Origin: Affinundibacterium macrobrachii
GTDB taxonomy: Bacteria; Pseudomonadota; Gammaproteobacteria; Burkholderiales; Burkholderiaceae_D
Length of the DNA stretch: 64,000 nt
Direction: 5' to 3'
Assembly: GCF_014652415.1 (NCBI RefSeq)
Contig: NZ_BMYT01000001.1
Location: forward strand, 1 to 64,000
Made by a program: the position numbers and the translations under genes. Shown piece by piece: positions 35,570 through 44,305 of this stretch. The notes under the pieces are model-generated. The model worked only from the letters and a program-made list of their open reading frames with translations. It did not search any database and was not told where the DNA came from. Every line of letters begins with the position of its first letter. Positions within the stretch are counted from its first letter, which is position 1.

Positions 35570-36880
35570 TTACAGTTGCGGAAGTGATTTGATACCGCGT
35601 ATGGTTTTGTTGTGCCAAGCAAAGAAGGCGAGCAACATGGCACAGGCGCAAGAGAATCCCAAGGTAATCCGTAAGCCAAAATGTTCACCTAACCATCCAC
35701 CAATTAAAGCACCGGGGCCGGCGGGTAACAGAGTGAGCCAGCGCATTGTGCTAGTGATTCGTCCAAGTAAAGGTTCAGGAGTGACGGCCTGCCGTAATGC
35801 CAGAAAATTGATGAAGATGAACACACCACCAATTGCAAATAGCACTAGCATCAGTCCAAATGCAATGATGCCGAGTTGATTAGCGGGCGCGATTGCCAAT
35901 AGACCCCAACCAATAGCACACAATAAAAATCCCAAAATCATGCACAAGCCAGGCCCGAGATGTTTACTAACACGATTGCCGATCATGCTGGCGAGAACAG
36001 TGCCTACGCCCATGCACACATAACTCAATCCAACTGCGTGTTCGGACAAACCTAATGTGCGTGTCGCAAACAATATTTGTACGACCAAGGCGGCGTTATA
36101 AGCCATTTGCCAAATGCCAACGGTGATTGCTAGGGCGACCAAGATTTGATTATGTGCGACAAATTTTAGGCCTTCTTTTAAGTCGCGCCAAAAATTGGCA
36201 TCTTGTGCGACAACACGAATTTCGTGAATTTTTATTTTCCGTAAAATAGCTGCGGAGGTGAGTAGCAAGACCGCATCAGCAAACAGGGCTAGTGGCGCGC
36301 CCAAAAGTTTAATTAATGCTCCAGCTGTCGCAGGGCCAGCAACTTCAGAGCCAGATGTAGCGAGTGCGTTTTTTGCATGGGCTTCGATCAGGCGTTCGCG
36401 TGGCACGATTTGCGTTAATACAATCTGCGCTGCGGTGCCAGCGGTGGTGTTAACAGCACCGATCAAAAAGCCCACGATGTATAACCACGGCATAGTTAAA
36501 ATATCTAACCACCATGCGATTGGTACACTTGCCACGGCGAGAGAAATAGCGATTTCTCCGCTGATGTACACAGGTAGTTTTCTCACCCGATCTAACCACA
36601 CACCAGAAGGAAGCGACAACAACACATACGGAAAAATTTCCATAAAGGTGAGTAGCCCCATTTGGGTTGGAGTGGCGTGGAGCAATACAGCTGCCGTTAA
36701 TGGAAGTGCCAGTAGTGTAATTTGCGCGCCAAACGAACTAATCAAAATTGAAATCCACAAGCGGCGATATACAAAGTCTCGCAATAAATCATTCGCTGGA
36801 ATGATTCTATCGATGACGCTTAGAGGCAAGCTTTTTTTCAATGAGAGAATGCGTTTGTTAGGTGGCGTGTCGTTCTGCAT
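35570..36880 (-). CDS. MFS transporter, EntS-like
   Basis: A 436-residue protein with about twelve hydrophobic segments in two halves. The opening after a 35-residue head (LWISILISSFGAQITLLALP), PSGVWLDRVRKLPVYI (the MFS loop 2-3 pattern) and AGTAAQIVLTQIVPRERLIEAHAKNALA are typical of the MFS_3 group, which includes enterobactin exporter EntS and macrolide exporters. It probably exports a small molecule; no siderophore genes are near. Start by the ATG at 36880; it diverges from the exonuclease gene. Confidence 0.9.
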   Translation of the reverse strand: MQNDTPPNKRILSLKKSLPLSVIDRIIPANDLLRDFVYRRLWISILISSFGAQITLLALPLTAAVLLHATPTQMGLLTFMEIFPYVLLSLPSGVWLDRVRKLPVYISGEIAISLAVASVPIAWWLDILTMPWLYIVGFLIGAVNTTAGTAAQIVLTQIVPRERLIEAHAKNALATSGSEVAGPATAGALIKLLGAPLALFADAVLLLTSAAILRKIKIHEIRVVAQDANFWRDLKEGLKFVAHNQILVALAITVGIWQMAYNAALVVQILFATRTLGLSEHAVGLSYVCMGVGTVLASMIGNRVSKHLGPGLCMILGFLLCAIGWGLLAIAPANQLGIIAFGLMLVLFAIGGVFIFINFLALRQAVTPEPLLGRITSTMRWLTLLPAGPGALIGGWLGEHFGLRITLGFSCACAMLLAFFAWHNKTIRGIKSLPQL

Positions 36881-37071
36881 GTTGCTGCGTTTGTATAAAT
36901 GAGGAGCGGATGGGCATCAACTGATGTTGGCGGATTACAATAGTACATTATTGAAAAAATAGGCGCCTTGGTTGATTGAACTAAGTTGGTTGACTGAGCA
37001 GGAGCGACATAAGTTCCATCGTTGATTGATTAAAACAATGCGCTGTTGATTTAGAAAGTATTGAGCGGAAT

Positions 37072-37941
37072 ATGTTAGCAGAACCTATCGTCATGATTGA
37101 CTTTGAAACGACTGGTATGAGTCCGGTGCAGGGTGGGCGGATTACGGAAGTTGCCGCATTGCGTATTCAAGATGGACAGATTGTCGATCGTTTTGTGTCG
37201 TTGATTAACTGCCAAGTGACGATTCCTAGTTTTATCACGCAATTAACCGGAATTACCCAAAGTATGGTGAATCGCGCACCGCCAGTATCAGAGGTGATGC
37301 CTGCCTTGCTTGATTTTATTGGCAATGATTATTTGGCGGCACATAACGCGAGTTTTGATGAAAAGTTCTTGCTCGCAGAAGCGCAAAATCTTGGCTTGAC
37401 CGCTCGGCATCGCGGCACAATTTGCTCGGTAAAGCTGGCGCGTCGAGTTTTGCCGGGAAAGTCGAGCTATTCCTTGGGACCATTAGCATCCAGCTTGGGT
37501 TTGCGTTTTAAAGGGAAAGCGCATCGCGCCGAAGCTGACGCTGAGGTCGCCGCGAACTTATTGCTACATATTGCATCTTATTTACAGCAAACGCATCAAG
37601 TACCGATGGTGTATCCAGCCTTGTTTGCGCAAATTAATAAATTGAGTGCGGCAAAAGTTCCTGCATTTTTGCGTGAGCACACCAGCGATAAGAGTACTGG
37701 CGTTAATAAAATGTCGAGTTCTAGAGCACCAAAGTCGGGCACGGGCGACAAAGTGCGGTATCGACACTATAAAGGCGGTATCTATGAGTTGGTGTGTGAG
37801 GCCACCCAAGAAGCCGATTTGCAAGCAGCAATCGTTTATCGTGCAGCGGATGGTAGTTTATGGATTAGACCAAAATCTGTTTTCTTTGAGATGATTGAGG
37901 TTGGTGGAAAATTGGTGCAGCGGTTTACTGAGATTGAATGA
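37072..37941 (+). CDS. DnaQ-like 3'-5' exonuclease fused to a DUF1653 domain
   Basis: A 289-residue fusion. Residues 1-175 are a DEDDh exonuclease: motif I (MIDFETTGMSPVQGG) with the first Asp and Glu, motif II (YLAAHNASFDEKFL) and motif III (HRAEADAEVAANLL). Residues of about 223-286 form a DUF1653 domain (YRHYKGGIYELVCEATQEA, then LWIRPKSVFFEMIEV), a short beta module of unknown function found alone in many bacteria. The fusion could make an accessory proofreading or RNA/DNA trimming enzyme. Its 3' end overlaps an alternative frame of xdhC, but the real xdhC start is likely 61 nt past its stop. Confidence 0.88.
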   Translation: MLAEPIVMIDFETTGMSPVQGGRITEVAALRIQDGQIVDRFVSLINCQVTIPSFITQLTGITQSMVNRAPPVSEVMPALLDFIGNDYLAAHNASFDEKFLLAEAQNLGLTARHRGTICSVKLARRVLPGKSSYSLGPLASSLGLRFKGKAHRAEADAEVAANLLLHIASYLQQTHQVPMVYPALFAQINKLSAAKVPAFLREHTSDKSTGVNKMSSSRAPKSGTGDKVRYRHYKGGIYELVCEATQEADLQAAIVYRAADGSLWIRPKSVFFEMIEVGGKLVQRFTEIE

Positions 37942-38002
37942 GTCGGGTGATGTCGCCGTTCTACATTACCTCACTTCAGATGAAAACAGAATAGAAAAAC
38001 TT

Positions 38003-39019
38003 ATGGATAGCATCGACTTAGAAGTATTAAAAACTTGCGAGCAATGGTTGCGAGCAGGGCGACCTTGTGAGTTGGTGACTGTCGTCAAAACTTGGGGCTC
38101 AAGTCCTCGACCCGAAGGTGCGATGTTAGCGATCGCAGAAAATGCACAAGTAATAGGATCGGTGTCTGGTGGATGCATTGAAGATGACTTGATTGCTCGC
38201 ATACAAACCGAGGGCTTCACACGCACCATACCTGAGATCGTTACCTACGGAATTAGTGCCGATGAAGCGCATCGCTTTGGCTTACCATGCGGTGGCACAA
38301 TTCAATTGGCGATTGAACCTTTGCACTCAAAAAGCCAAATTAGTAACCTGCTCGCAGGTTTAGCTGCACACAAATTACTCGCACGTGAATTGAACTTGCA
38401 AACTGGTGCTGTGACTTTGCGTAGCGCCGAAGCTCACGAGAGTTTGCGTCTTAGCGAAACGCAGTTAGTCACGATCCATGGTCCTCGTTGGCGCTTATTG
38501 ATTATTGGCGCAGGGCAGTTGTCACGATTTTTAGCAAATATTGCAGTTGGTATGGATTATCAGGTGACGGTTTGTGATCCGCGTGAAGAGTACCGCGAAG
38601 CTTGGCAACTCGAAGGCGTGCAATTGGTGCACGATATGCCCGACGATACGGTGATTGCGATGCAGCTTGATGTACGTAGCGCGGTAGTGGCACTAACCCA
38701 CGACCCTAAATTAGATGATATGGCGCTAATGGAGGCCTTAAAATCGCCAGCATTTTATGTGGGCGCAATCGGCTCACGATCGAATAATGCAAAACGACGG
38801 GAACGATTATTGGAGCTCGATTTAAGTGCGGAGCAAATCGCTAGATTGCACGGACCAATCGGATTGTATATCGGCAGCAAGACTCCCGCCGAAATCGCAA
38901 TTTCCATTTTGGCTGAAATGACAGCAATTAAAAACAAAGTGCTGATTTCTAAAGAAAACCAAATTGAATTTGCTAAAGAGGCGCAGCAGCCTGTAAATAC
39001 AAGCAGTTGTCAGCTCTGA
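38003..39019 (+). CDS. XdhC family protein
   Basis: A 338-residue protein with an N-terminal XdhC/CoxI domain (residues of about 15-85; LVTVVKTWGSSPRPEGAMLA, GSVSGGCIEDDL) and a C-terminal Rossmann domain (LLIIGAGQLSRFLANIA; TPAEIAISILAEM). XdhC proteins bind and sulfurate the molybdenum cofactor for xanthine dehydrogenase and related hydroxylases. No xdhAB or molybdoenzyme gene is in the window, so its client is unknown. The open frame extends upstream to 37895; ATG 38003 was chosen because it starts MDSIDLEVLKTCEQWL and avoids overlap. Confidence 0.9.
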   Translation: MDSIDLEVLKTCEQWLRAGRPCELVTVVKTWGSSPRPEGAMLAIAENAQVIGSVSGGCIEDDLIARIQTEGFTRTIPEIVTYGISADEAHRFGLPCGGTIQLAIEPLHSKSQISNLLAGLAAHKLLARELNLQTGAVTLRSAEAHESLRLSETQLVTIHGPRWRLLIIGAGQLSRFLANIAVGMDYQVTVCDPREEYREAWQLEGVQLVHDMPDDTVIAMQLDVRSAVVALTHDPKLDDMALMEALKSPAFYVGAIGSRSNNAKRRERLLELDLSAEQIARLHGPIGLYIGSKTPAEIAISILAEMTAIKNKVLISKENQIEFAKEAQQPVNTSSCQL

Positions 39020-39121
39020 AAATCAAGAATTCCATTGAAATCTCTAGTATAAAGCCTGTTTTTACTCTGCTTTTGGCGTAAAATTCAAGCTTACTAAAAA
39101 ACGCAGAAAGCACAAATTATC

Positions 39122-39688
39122 ATGAGCATTAAGTCAGATAAATGGATACGCCGGATGGCGGAGCAGCATGGCATGATTGAGCCGTTTGCACCTGATCAGG
39201 TGCGTCATGCGAACGGTCAAAAGATCGTTAGTTATGGTACATCGTCCTACGGTTATGATATTCGCTGTGCTGATGAGTTTAAGATTTTTACTAATATCAA
39301 CAGTACCATCGTTGATCCAAAGAATTTTGATGAAGGTTCTTTTGTTGATTTTAAAGGTGATGTTTGTATCATCCCGCCAAATTCCTTCGCTCTTGCGCGC
39401 ACCATCGAATATTTCCGTATCCCTCGCAGCGTATTAACAATATGCCTCGGCAAGTCGACTTATGCACGTTGCGGCATTATCGTCAATGTCACGCCATTTG
39501 AGCCTGAGTGGGAAGGTTATGTCACTCTAGAGTTTTCCAATACCACACCATTGCCAGCGAAGATTTATGCGGGTGAGGGTTGTGCGCAAGTGTTGTTCTT
39601 TGAAAGCGATGAAATTTGCGAAACATCCTACAAAGATCGCGGTGGAAAATACCAAGGACAGGTCGGTGTGACCTTACCGAAAACTTGA
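39122..39688 (+). CDS. dcd: dCTP deaminase
   Basis: A 188-residue enzyme of the expected length. Motifs seen: [15 protein letters not shown], the nucleotide-binding [24 protein letters not shown] and the glutamate in [27 protein letters not shown]. It deaminates dCTP to dUTP, the first step to dTMP in many Gram-negative bacteria. Start ATG 39122 ([13 protein letters not shown]), the usual family start. Followed by a 13-bp triplet repeat and a strong bidirectional terminator. Confidence 0.96.
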   Translation: MSIKSDKWIRRMAEQHGMIEPFAPDQVRHANGQKIVSYGTSSYGYDIRCADEFKIFTNINSTIVDPKNFDEGSFVDFKGDVCIIPPNSFALARTIEYFRIPRSVLTICLGKSTYARCGIIVNVTPFEPEWEGYVTLEFSNTTPLPAKIYAGEGCAQVLFFESDEICETSYKDRGGKYQGQVGVTLPKT

Positions 39689-39716
39689 TTTATCCATGAT
39701 TTTATCGGAGCCTGAT

Positions 39717-39755
39717 TTGATTCAAATCCTTGATTCAGATCTTTGATTCTAAGTG
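39717..39755. repeat. 13-bp tandem repeat after dcd
   Basis: TTGATTCAAATCC (39717-39729), TTGATTCAGATCT (39730-39742) and the diverged TTGATTCTAAGTG (39743-39755) follow each other between the dcd stop and its terminator. Confidence 0.82.
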
Positions 39756-39767
39756 GCTCTTTAATTG

Positions 39768-39810
39768 AAAAAAGCAGAATGATCTCTGGTAGATAATTCT
39801 GCTTTTTTCG
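39768..39810. terminator. Bidirectional terminator between dcd and the DUF1501 gene
   Basis: A 13-bp stem (39768-39780 with 39796-39808) whose outer part is A6 paired with T6, around a 15-nt loop. It separates convergent genes and has a T run on both strands. Confidence 0.88.
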
Positions 39811-39824
39811 TATCGGTTTTCGCT

Positions 39825-41270
39825 TTAGATAAATCCCAAATTACGATTGCCAAAATTCGTAATATTGGGAAATACGTCGTTTATCTGTGTTGGACTTAAG
39901 CCAAACCAAGTTCCTAAGGTTGCGCCGTATTGATCTACTGAGAACTGTGGCAATAGGCTTCCCGAGCCCACATCCAGCGTGTGTTTTAGACCGGTGACTG
40001 GGAAACTGCCATAAATGTCTTTTCCTTTAACTGCACCACCGACGATGAAATGGTGCGATCCCCAACCGTGATCCGTGCCGTCACCATTGCTGGTAAATGT
40101 GCGACCAAAATCGGATGCTGTAAATAGGGTGACTTGTTGTCGTAAATCGCTGCCCATGACGTTGGCCATCGTTGTGTCAAAGTACGCAATTGCATGTGAC
40201 ACCCGCGCTAATAAATCTGCTTGCTGTGTTCGTTGTGAGTCATGTGTATCGAAACCGCCCAAGCTAACAAAAAACACTTGGCGTTTTGCACCTAAAGCAT
40301 TGCGTCCAGCGATGATTCTTGCAACAGTTTGCAACTGAACTGCGAGTGCGTTGTTGGCTAAGGCGCCGGTATTTGGATTGGTATATTGCGTTGGGTTGGG
40401 AATGCCAGTTGGTCCGGCTGCCGCCATTGCGGGGGCAAGCATACTTTGTGCAGCGATTGCTCTACTTGTGGTGGCGGCATGTTCTTTCTGGAAGTAATTT
40501 GTGGAGTCACTGGTGATGATGTTACGTAATGTGCTACCCGCCATAGTCGAGCCGTATAAGCTGCCAGATAATCCAGCAATCGCAACCGCACCTGAAGAGC
40601 CAACTTGATATTGTTTTACGGATCTGCCCGATAAAAACACCGCATTCCCCGATGCCGAAATTGCGGTAAAAATTGGATTGCTATTGTTCGATGCTAGCAA
40701 GTCTCCCATCCGGCCACCCCAGCCGTAGGCAGCACCTTCAGGGGCGTAGGCTTGCCATAGCGATTGTTGGTCATTGTGTGAAAATAGTTTGGGAGGCAAA
40801 GGGACGCTGGCGGCTTTATATTGCGTTAGTGTGGTCGGAACAACCAAGGGACCAACATTTGCAAGAATTGCGGCACGTCCTGCATTAAACAAGTTTCGCA
40901 ATTCCGGCATATTTGGGTGTAAAGCAAAGCTCCGTCCAGCTTGTGCAGTATTGGGCGTGATGGCGAGCACTCCACCAGTGGCGCCGACTGCAGGTAAAGC
41001 GATAGATCCTGCTTCATTGGTAGTTCGCACGTTTAAATATTGGTTCCACGACTCGCTATCGGTAGCCAAAACGGTATTAGCATGGTCGTTTGCACCATAT
41101 AAAAATAAGCAGACTAGCGCCTTGTAATCTCCAGAATTGTTTTGTGCGGCGGCTGAAGCGACCGTTGCTAAGTTGATTGCAAAAGGGGCGGCAACACCGA
41201 GTGCTCCAGCTGAACTGAGCAAGGATGAAATACGCAAGAATTCGCGTCTGGATGTATTGAAATTTGACAT
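39825..41270 (-). CDS. DUF1501 family protein, Tat-exported
   Basis: A 481-residue protein with a twin-arginine leader (NTSRREFLRISSLLSSAGALG) cut near ASAAAQ, so it is probably folded before export. The body follows DUF1501 (a sulfatase/alkaline phosphatase-fold relative): ALVCLFLYGANDHANTVL, FFVSLGGFDTHDSQRTQQ and VTLFTASDFGRTFTSNGDGTDHGWGSHHF with potential metal ligands. Function unknown. It follows the DUF1800 gene by 10 nt; the AAGGAG site overlaps the DUF1800 stop codon, so the two are translated together. The ATG at 41270 is preferred to the GTG one codon upstream. Confidence 0.9.
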   Translation of the reverse strand: MSNFNTSRREFLRISSLLSSAGALGVAAPFAINLATVASAAAQNNSGDYKALVCLFLYGANDHANTVLATDSESWNQYLNVRTTNEAGSIALPAVGATGGVLAITPNTAQAGRSFALHPNMPELRNLFNAGRAAILANVGPLVVPTTLTQYKAASVPLPPKLFSHNDQQSLWQAYAPEGAAYGWGGRMGDLLASNNSNPIFTAISASGNAVFLSGRSVKQYQVGSSGAVAIAGLSGSLYGSTMAGSTLRNIITSDSTNYFQKEHAATTSRAIAAQSMLAPAMAAAGPTGIPNPTQYTNPNTGALANNALAVQLQTVARIIAGRNALGAKRQVFFVSLGGFDTHDSQRTQQADLLARVSHAIAYFDTTMANVMGSDLRQQVTLFTASDFGRTFTSNGDGTDHGWGSHHFIVGGAVKGKDIYGSFPVTGLKHTLDVGSGSLLPQFSVDQYGATLGTWFGLSPTQINDVFPNITNFGNRNLGFI

Positions 41271-41280
41271 CACTTTCTCC

Positions 41281-43047
41281 TTATTTTTGTACTAAATATT
41301 CGGGTGATGCCATGGTCAGAAATACGCTCATATACACACGATTTAGTTTTGCAGTATCGATTGCAGTTTGTGTCGTTGTTGGAATCGCGATGGAATTGAC
41401 TGCCGCGATGATTTGACTGCGTAAGCCACTACTCATTTGGTTAGACATCAGCAATAGATTCACTTTGTCCAATAATTGCTCGGGTGTTGTTGCGAGTGTG
41501 CTTAAGTTTGAGTAATCTGCTTTGACATCACGACTTGTCCCGGTTCCATTTGCAATCACGTCACGCATGAAATTCAAGTAACCAACAACAGAGGTTTCTG
41601 CGGTAATTTGCATTTCTGGTGATACGAGTTGTGCGTTAGCGATACTTGAATTAGGTGGCACGTAGCCGGGTCGATAAAAGTTGAATACCGATGGTGAACG
41701 CATTGGCGTTTGGCCTAAAGATGTGAGTGGGTCATCTAAATTTGTAATGCGATAAGCCCCAGAGCTTGATTTGGCATTAAATGCGCGTAACCAATTCGCT
41801 AATCGCAAGATGGGTTCACGCAATTTGCCGACACCCGCGTTATTTAAAGATGGATCGCTTCGAGCCTCAGGATCAAGCAAAATCGCTTTTATGACTGCTT
41901 TCATGTCACCTCGAATGCCTGTTCCATTATTGTTGAATGCAGCAGCCACACGTGCCACATACTGCGGGCTAGGGTTACTTGTGACCAGTCGTTGAATCAA
42001 TTGTTTTCCGATAAATGGTCCAACATTTGGGTGATTGAAGAGGGTGTCGAGAGCCGTTTTTAAACTAGCTTCGGGGTTTGCGGGCGATTGTGCCGCTATC
42101 GTTGTTCCTAAAAATGATTTGTTGCTTACAGAATGAAATGCTGGATAGCTCTGCATCGGCATCCAGTCGCGATTCGCGTCAGCATTTCCACCATAAAATC
42201 GGGTATTCGATTTATCCGCCCCCGCCCAGCTCCATCCTGTAAATACTTTGGCTAGGCCAGAGATGTCGTCATTGGTATAGGTGTCAATTGGCTTGCCGTT
42301 GCTTAGGATGGTGCTGCCATCTGAGTTGAGTTTAGATAAGCCGATTGTAAAAAGTTGCATCACTTCACGTGCATAGTTTTCGTCTGGTACGCGGGTTCCT
42401 GATTCCTTCTGATTGCGCAGAGATGTTAGGTAGATACCCATCATTGGATGTAGAGTAACGGCCTCGAGTAATTGTCGATAGTTGCCAAAGGCATGCGTAT
42501 TCAATGTGTCGTAATAGCTGGCAACACCTCGTGGGTAATTGACTACAGTGCTATCTTGAAAAGAGGTAACCATAATCTGCGATAAAGCGAAGCCAACTCG
42601 TTGACGCAGTTGATCATTCCCACTAACGGTTTGTTTCCAAAATGATTCAAAGAAATGATTTTGGTTTAAACCGCTAATTCCATTACTTAGGCCTGCCGCG
42701 ATCGAATCCATGTAGGTTTTATGGAAGCTTTGAGGCAATGTGAATTGGTCTTCAATCCAGCTATTAAACCCCACATTCATCAAACTATTAATCGTGGACT
42801 CAGTTACGCCAAAGGTGCTTTGTTGCAAGAAGCGGGACGCTTGAGTAGCACTAGGCATGGTAACCATTGGCGGAGTGGGGGGCGGAGGAACTACTACAGG
42901 TGGTGTTGTGGGAGGTACTTCCACTGGAGGAGGAACTTGTGCGATGGGATTGGATGGACTTCCAGAACCTCCACAGGCAACTAGCATCGCGAGACACATG
43001 CACATGATGCTGCCATTTTTCAAAGAGAAAATTCGTACTGTCGACAT
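41281..43047 (-). CDS. DUF1800 family lipoprotein
   Basis: A 588-residue exported protein. A signal peptide ends at the lipobox LVAC (Cys 25), then a Pro/Val-rich linker (PPPVEVPPTTPPVVVPPP; about residues 38-62) and the DUF1800 domain: ASRFLQQSTFGVT, NYAREVMQLFTIGL, DISGLAKVFTGWSW and VLDPEA-like repeats. DUF1800 and DUF1501 genes are nearly always adjacent and probably form an envelope complex of unknown function. GGAG sits 8 nt before the ATG at 43047. It is separated by 94 nt from the PilZ gene on the same strand. Confidence 0.9.
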   Translation of the reverse strand: MSTVRIFSLKNGSIMCMCLAMLVACGGSGSPSNPIAQVPPPVEVPPTTPPVVVPPPPTPPMVTMPSATQASRFLQQSTFGVTESTINSLMNVGFNSWIEDQFTLPQSFHKTYMDSIAAGLSNGISGLNQNHFFESFWKQTVSGNDQLRQRVGFALSQIMVTSFQDSTVVNYPRGVASYYDTLNTHAFGNYRQLLEAVTLHPMMGIYLTSLRNQKESGTRVPDENYAREVMQLFTIGLSKLNSDGSTILSNGKPIDTYTNDDISGLAKVFTGWSWAGADKSNTRFYGGNADANRDWMPMQSYPAFHSVSNKSFLGTTIAAQSPANPEASLKTALDTLFNHPNVGPFIGKQLIQRLVTSNPSPQYVARVAAAFNNNGTGIRGDMKAVIKAILLDPEARSDPSLNNAGVGKLREPILRLANWLRAFNAKSSSGAYRITNLDDPLTSLGQTPMRSPSVFNFYRPGYVPPNSSIANAQLVSPEMQITAETSVVGYLNFMRDVIANGTGTSRDVKADYSNLSTLATTPEQLLDKVNLLLMSNQMSSGLRSQIIAAVNSIAIPTTTQTAIDTAKLNRVYMSVFLTMASPEYLVQK

Positions 43048-43141
43048 GTTGTGGCTCCAAACAAGTCTTGTTTAAACCAAAATGAAATCCAAGTTTTGAA
43101 TGTTCTGTTACTCGGACGTAATTTATTTCCTACAATAGTAC

Positions 43142-44119
43142 TTACTCTATTTCTGCCAAGGTTTGATGTACAAAAGAAGACAAAATAATCTTTGACTGGG
43201 TCGCTATTTCGCTGAATTCAAAGCCGTAACGAAATTCTTGGGTGTTTTCAGTTTCGGAAATAGATCGCACAATGATCGGTATAGTTAAAAGTACATCTTC
43301 CCCGGCGGTATTTACTTTGAACTTAATAAGCCCATGATCATTTTTTTTGCCGATTTGTTTTTTCAGTAAGCCTGAGGTGCCACCCATGCTAATGTCGCTT
43401 AGTACCGCAGCAGAGGTCTGTTCTGGATCACCAATGCTGACTGAGGCAATAATTTTCACCGAGGCGCGTGAGCTTTGGCGTATGGCCGTGCATCGTACAA
43501 TTTTCGGGTATGAAAGATGTAGGTATGCATGAGGGGTATAAACTGATTTTAATGCTGCCGCTGTAAAGGCATAAGCTTTCTTTCCTGGGAATGCTCTGAC
43601 GATGAAGGTCTGACCGTCTCGAACAATGGCACCTCTACCATCGATCTTTGGCGCAGTTACCAATATGGATTGATTTTTCACATACCCAATCAATTTGACG
43701 GTGTATCGAATTGCAGGATTATCATGAACTTGTAAGAAAAAGGTCTCGCCAACATGCCAGCGCACATTGTCCAAATCTAACATGACCGATTCTTTATTGA
43801 GTTCGGTGTTATTGATGTTTGTGGCGCTAGTCGATGCGAGAATTGCTGGTGCAATAGCGGCAGAGTTTGTTGGAGGCTGCGAAAATCCATTTGCCTGACT
43901 GCCATTCGGAAGTGGCTGCATTTGCTCAGACGATTTTTTTTGCGGTGACGTATCGATATATCCATCTTCCAACAGGTTTTGTAGCTCGTCTTCTTTGGTA
44001 ATGATTGCGCCTGCGTCAAATAATTGATTTCCCCATGCGTCAAAGATTGGTGATTCTAGTGGTACACCAAGTTTGATTTTGTCTTTGTCGACCGGTTGTA
44101 ATTCGTTAAGTTGACTCAT
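43142..44119 (-). CDS. PilZ domain protein (putative c-di-GMP effector)
   Basis: A 325-residue soluble protein. The C-terminal third is a PilZ domain: RQSSRASVKIIASVS gives the RxxxR motif (about residue 213) and LSDISMGGTSGLL the D/NxSxxG motif (about 239), the two parts that bind cyclic di-GMP. The middle resembles the YcgR N-terminal flagellar-brake domain (VGETFFLQVHDNPAIRYTVKLIG). The first 40 residues (GVPLESPIFDAWGNQLFDAGAII) look like the short N-terminal segment seen in HD-GYP and PilZ proteins. It may slow motility or control secretion. It is downstream of the decarboxylase on the same strand but separated by a terminator. Confidence 0.86.
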   Translation of the reverse strand: MSQLNELQPVDKDKIKLGVPLESPIFDAWGNQLFDAGAIITKEDELQNLLEDGYIDTSPQKKSSEQMQPLPNGSQANGFSQPPTNSAAIAPAILASTSATNINNTELNKESVMLDLDNVRWHVGETFFLQVHDNPAIRYTVKLIGYVKNQSILVTAPKIDGRGAIVRDGQTFIVRAFPGKKAYAFTAAALKSVYTPHAYLHLSYPKIVRCTAIRQSSRASVKIIASVSIGDPEQTSAAVLSDISMGGTSGLLKKQIGKKNDHGLIKFKVNTAGEDVLLTIPIIVRSISETENTQEFRYGFEFSEIATQSKIILSSFVHQTLAEIE

Positions 44120-44203
44120 TATTTCGCTTTAGGATGAATGGATTCTGGTAGGCAACATGTCTCAATTGTATCTCTAATATGAGATGTTTAAGATGAAATT
44201 AGT

Positions 44204-44243
44204 ATGAAAAAAAGCCGCACCAAAGACTGGGCGCGGCTTTTTT
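44204..44243 (-). terminator. Terminator after the decarboxylase gene
   Basis: An 8-bp stem (44211-44218 with 44233-44240), loop of 14 nt. On the minus strand the second arm is followed by a seven-T run, 60 nt past the stop of the decarboxylase gene. It separates that gene from the PilZ gene. Confidence 0.85.
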
Positions 44244-44305
44244 GCAGACAAGCGGTCATGAATCTGTCGCGTTTTATTGACGCTTTTGTCGACGCATCAG
44301 GTAAA

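Noticed and set aside
35478..35879. 133-codon plus-strand frame at the 3' end of the MFS gene
   Set aside because: Antisense shadow; a basic, cysteine-scattered translation without known motif.
36258..36902. 214-codon plus-strand frame inside the MFS gene
   Set aside because: Antisense to a twelve-helix transporter gene; low-complexity Ser/Ala/Pro translation with no domain.
37895..38002. Longer N-terminus for xdhC starting at 37895
   Set aside because: It would overlap the exonuclease gene by 47 nt in another frame; the family starts close to the chosen ATG at 38003.
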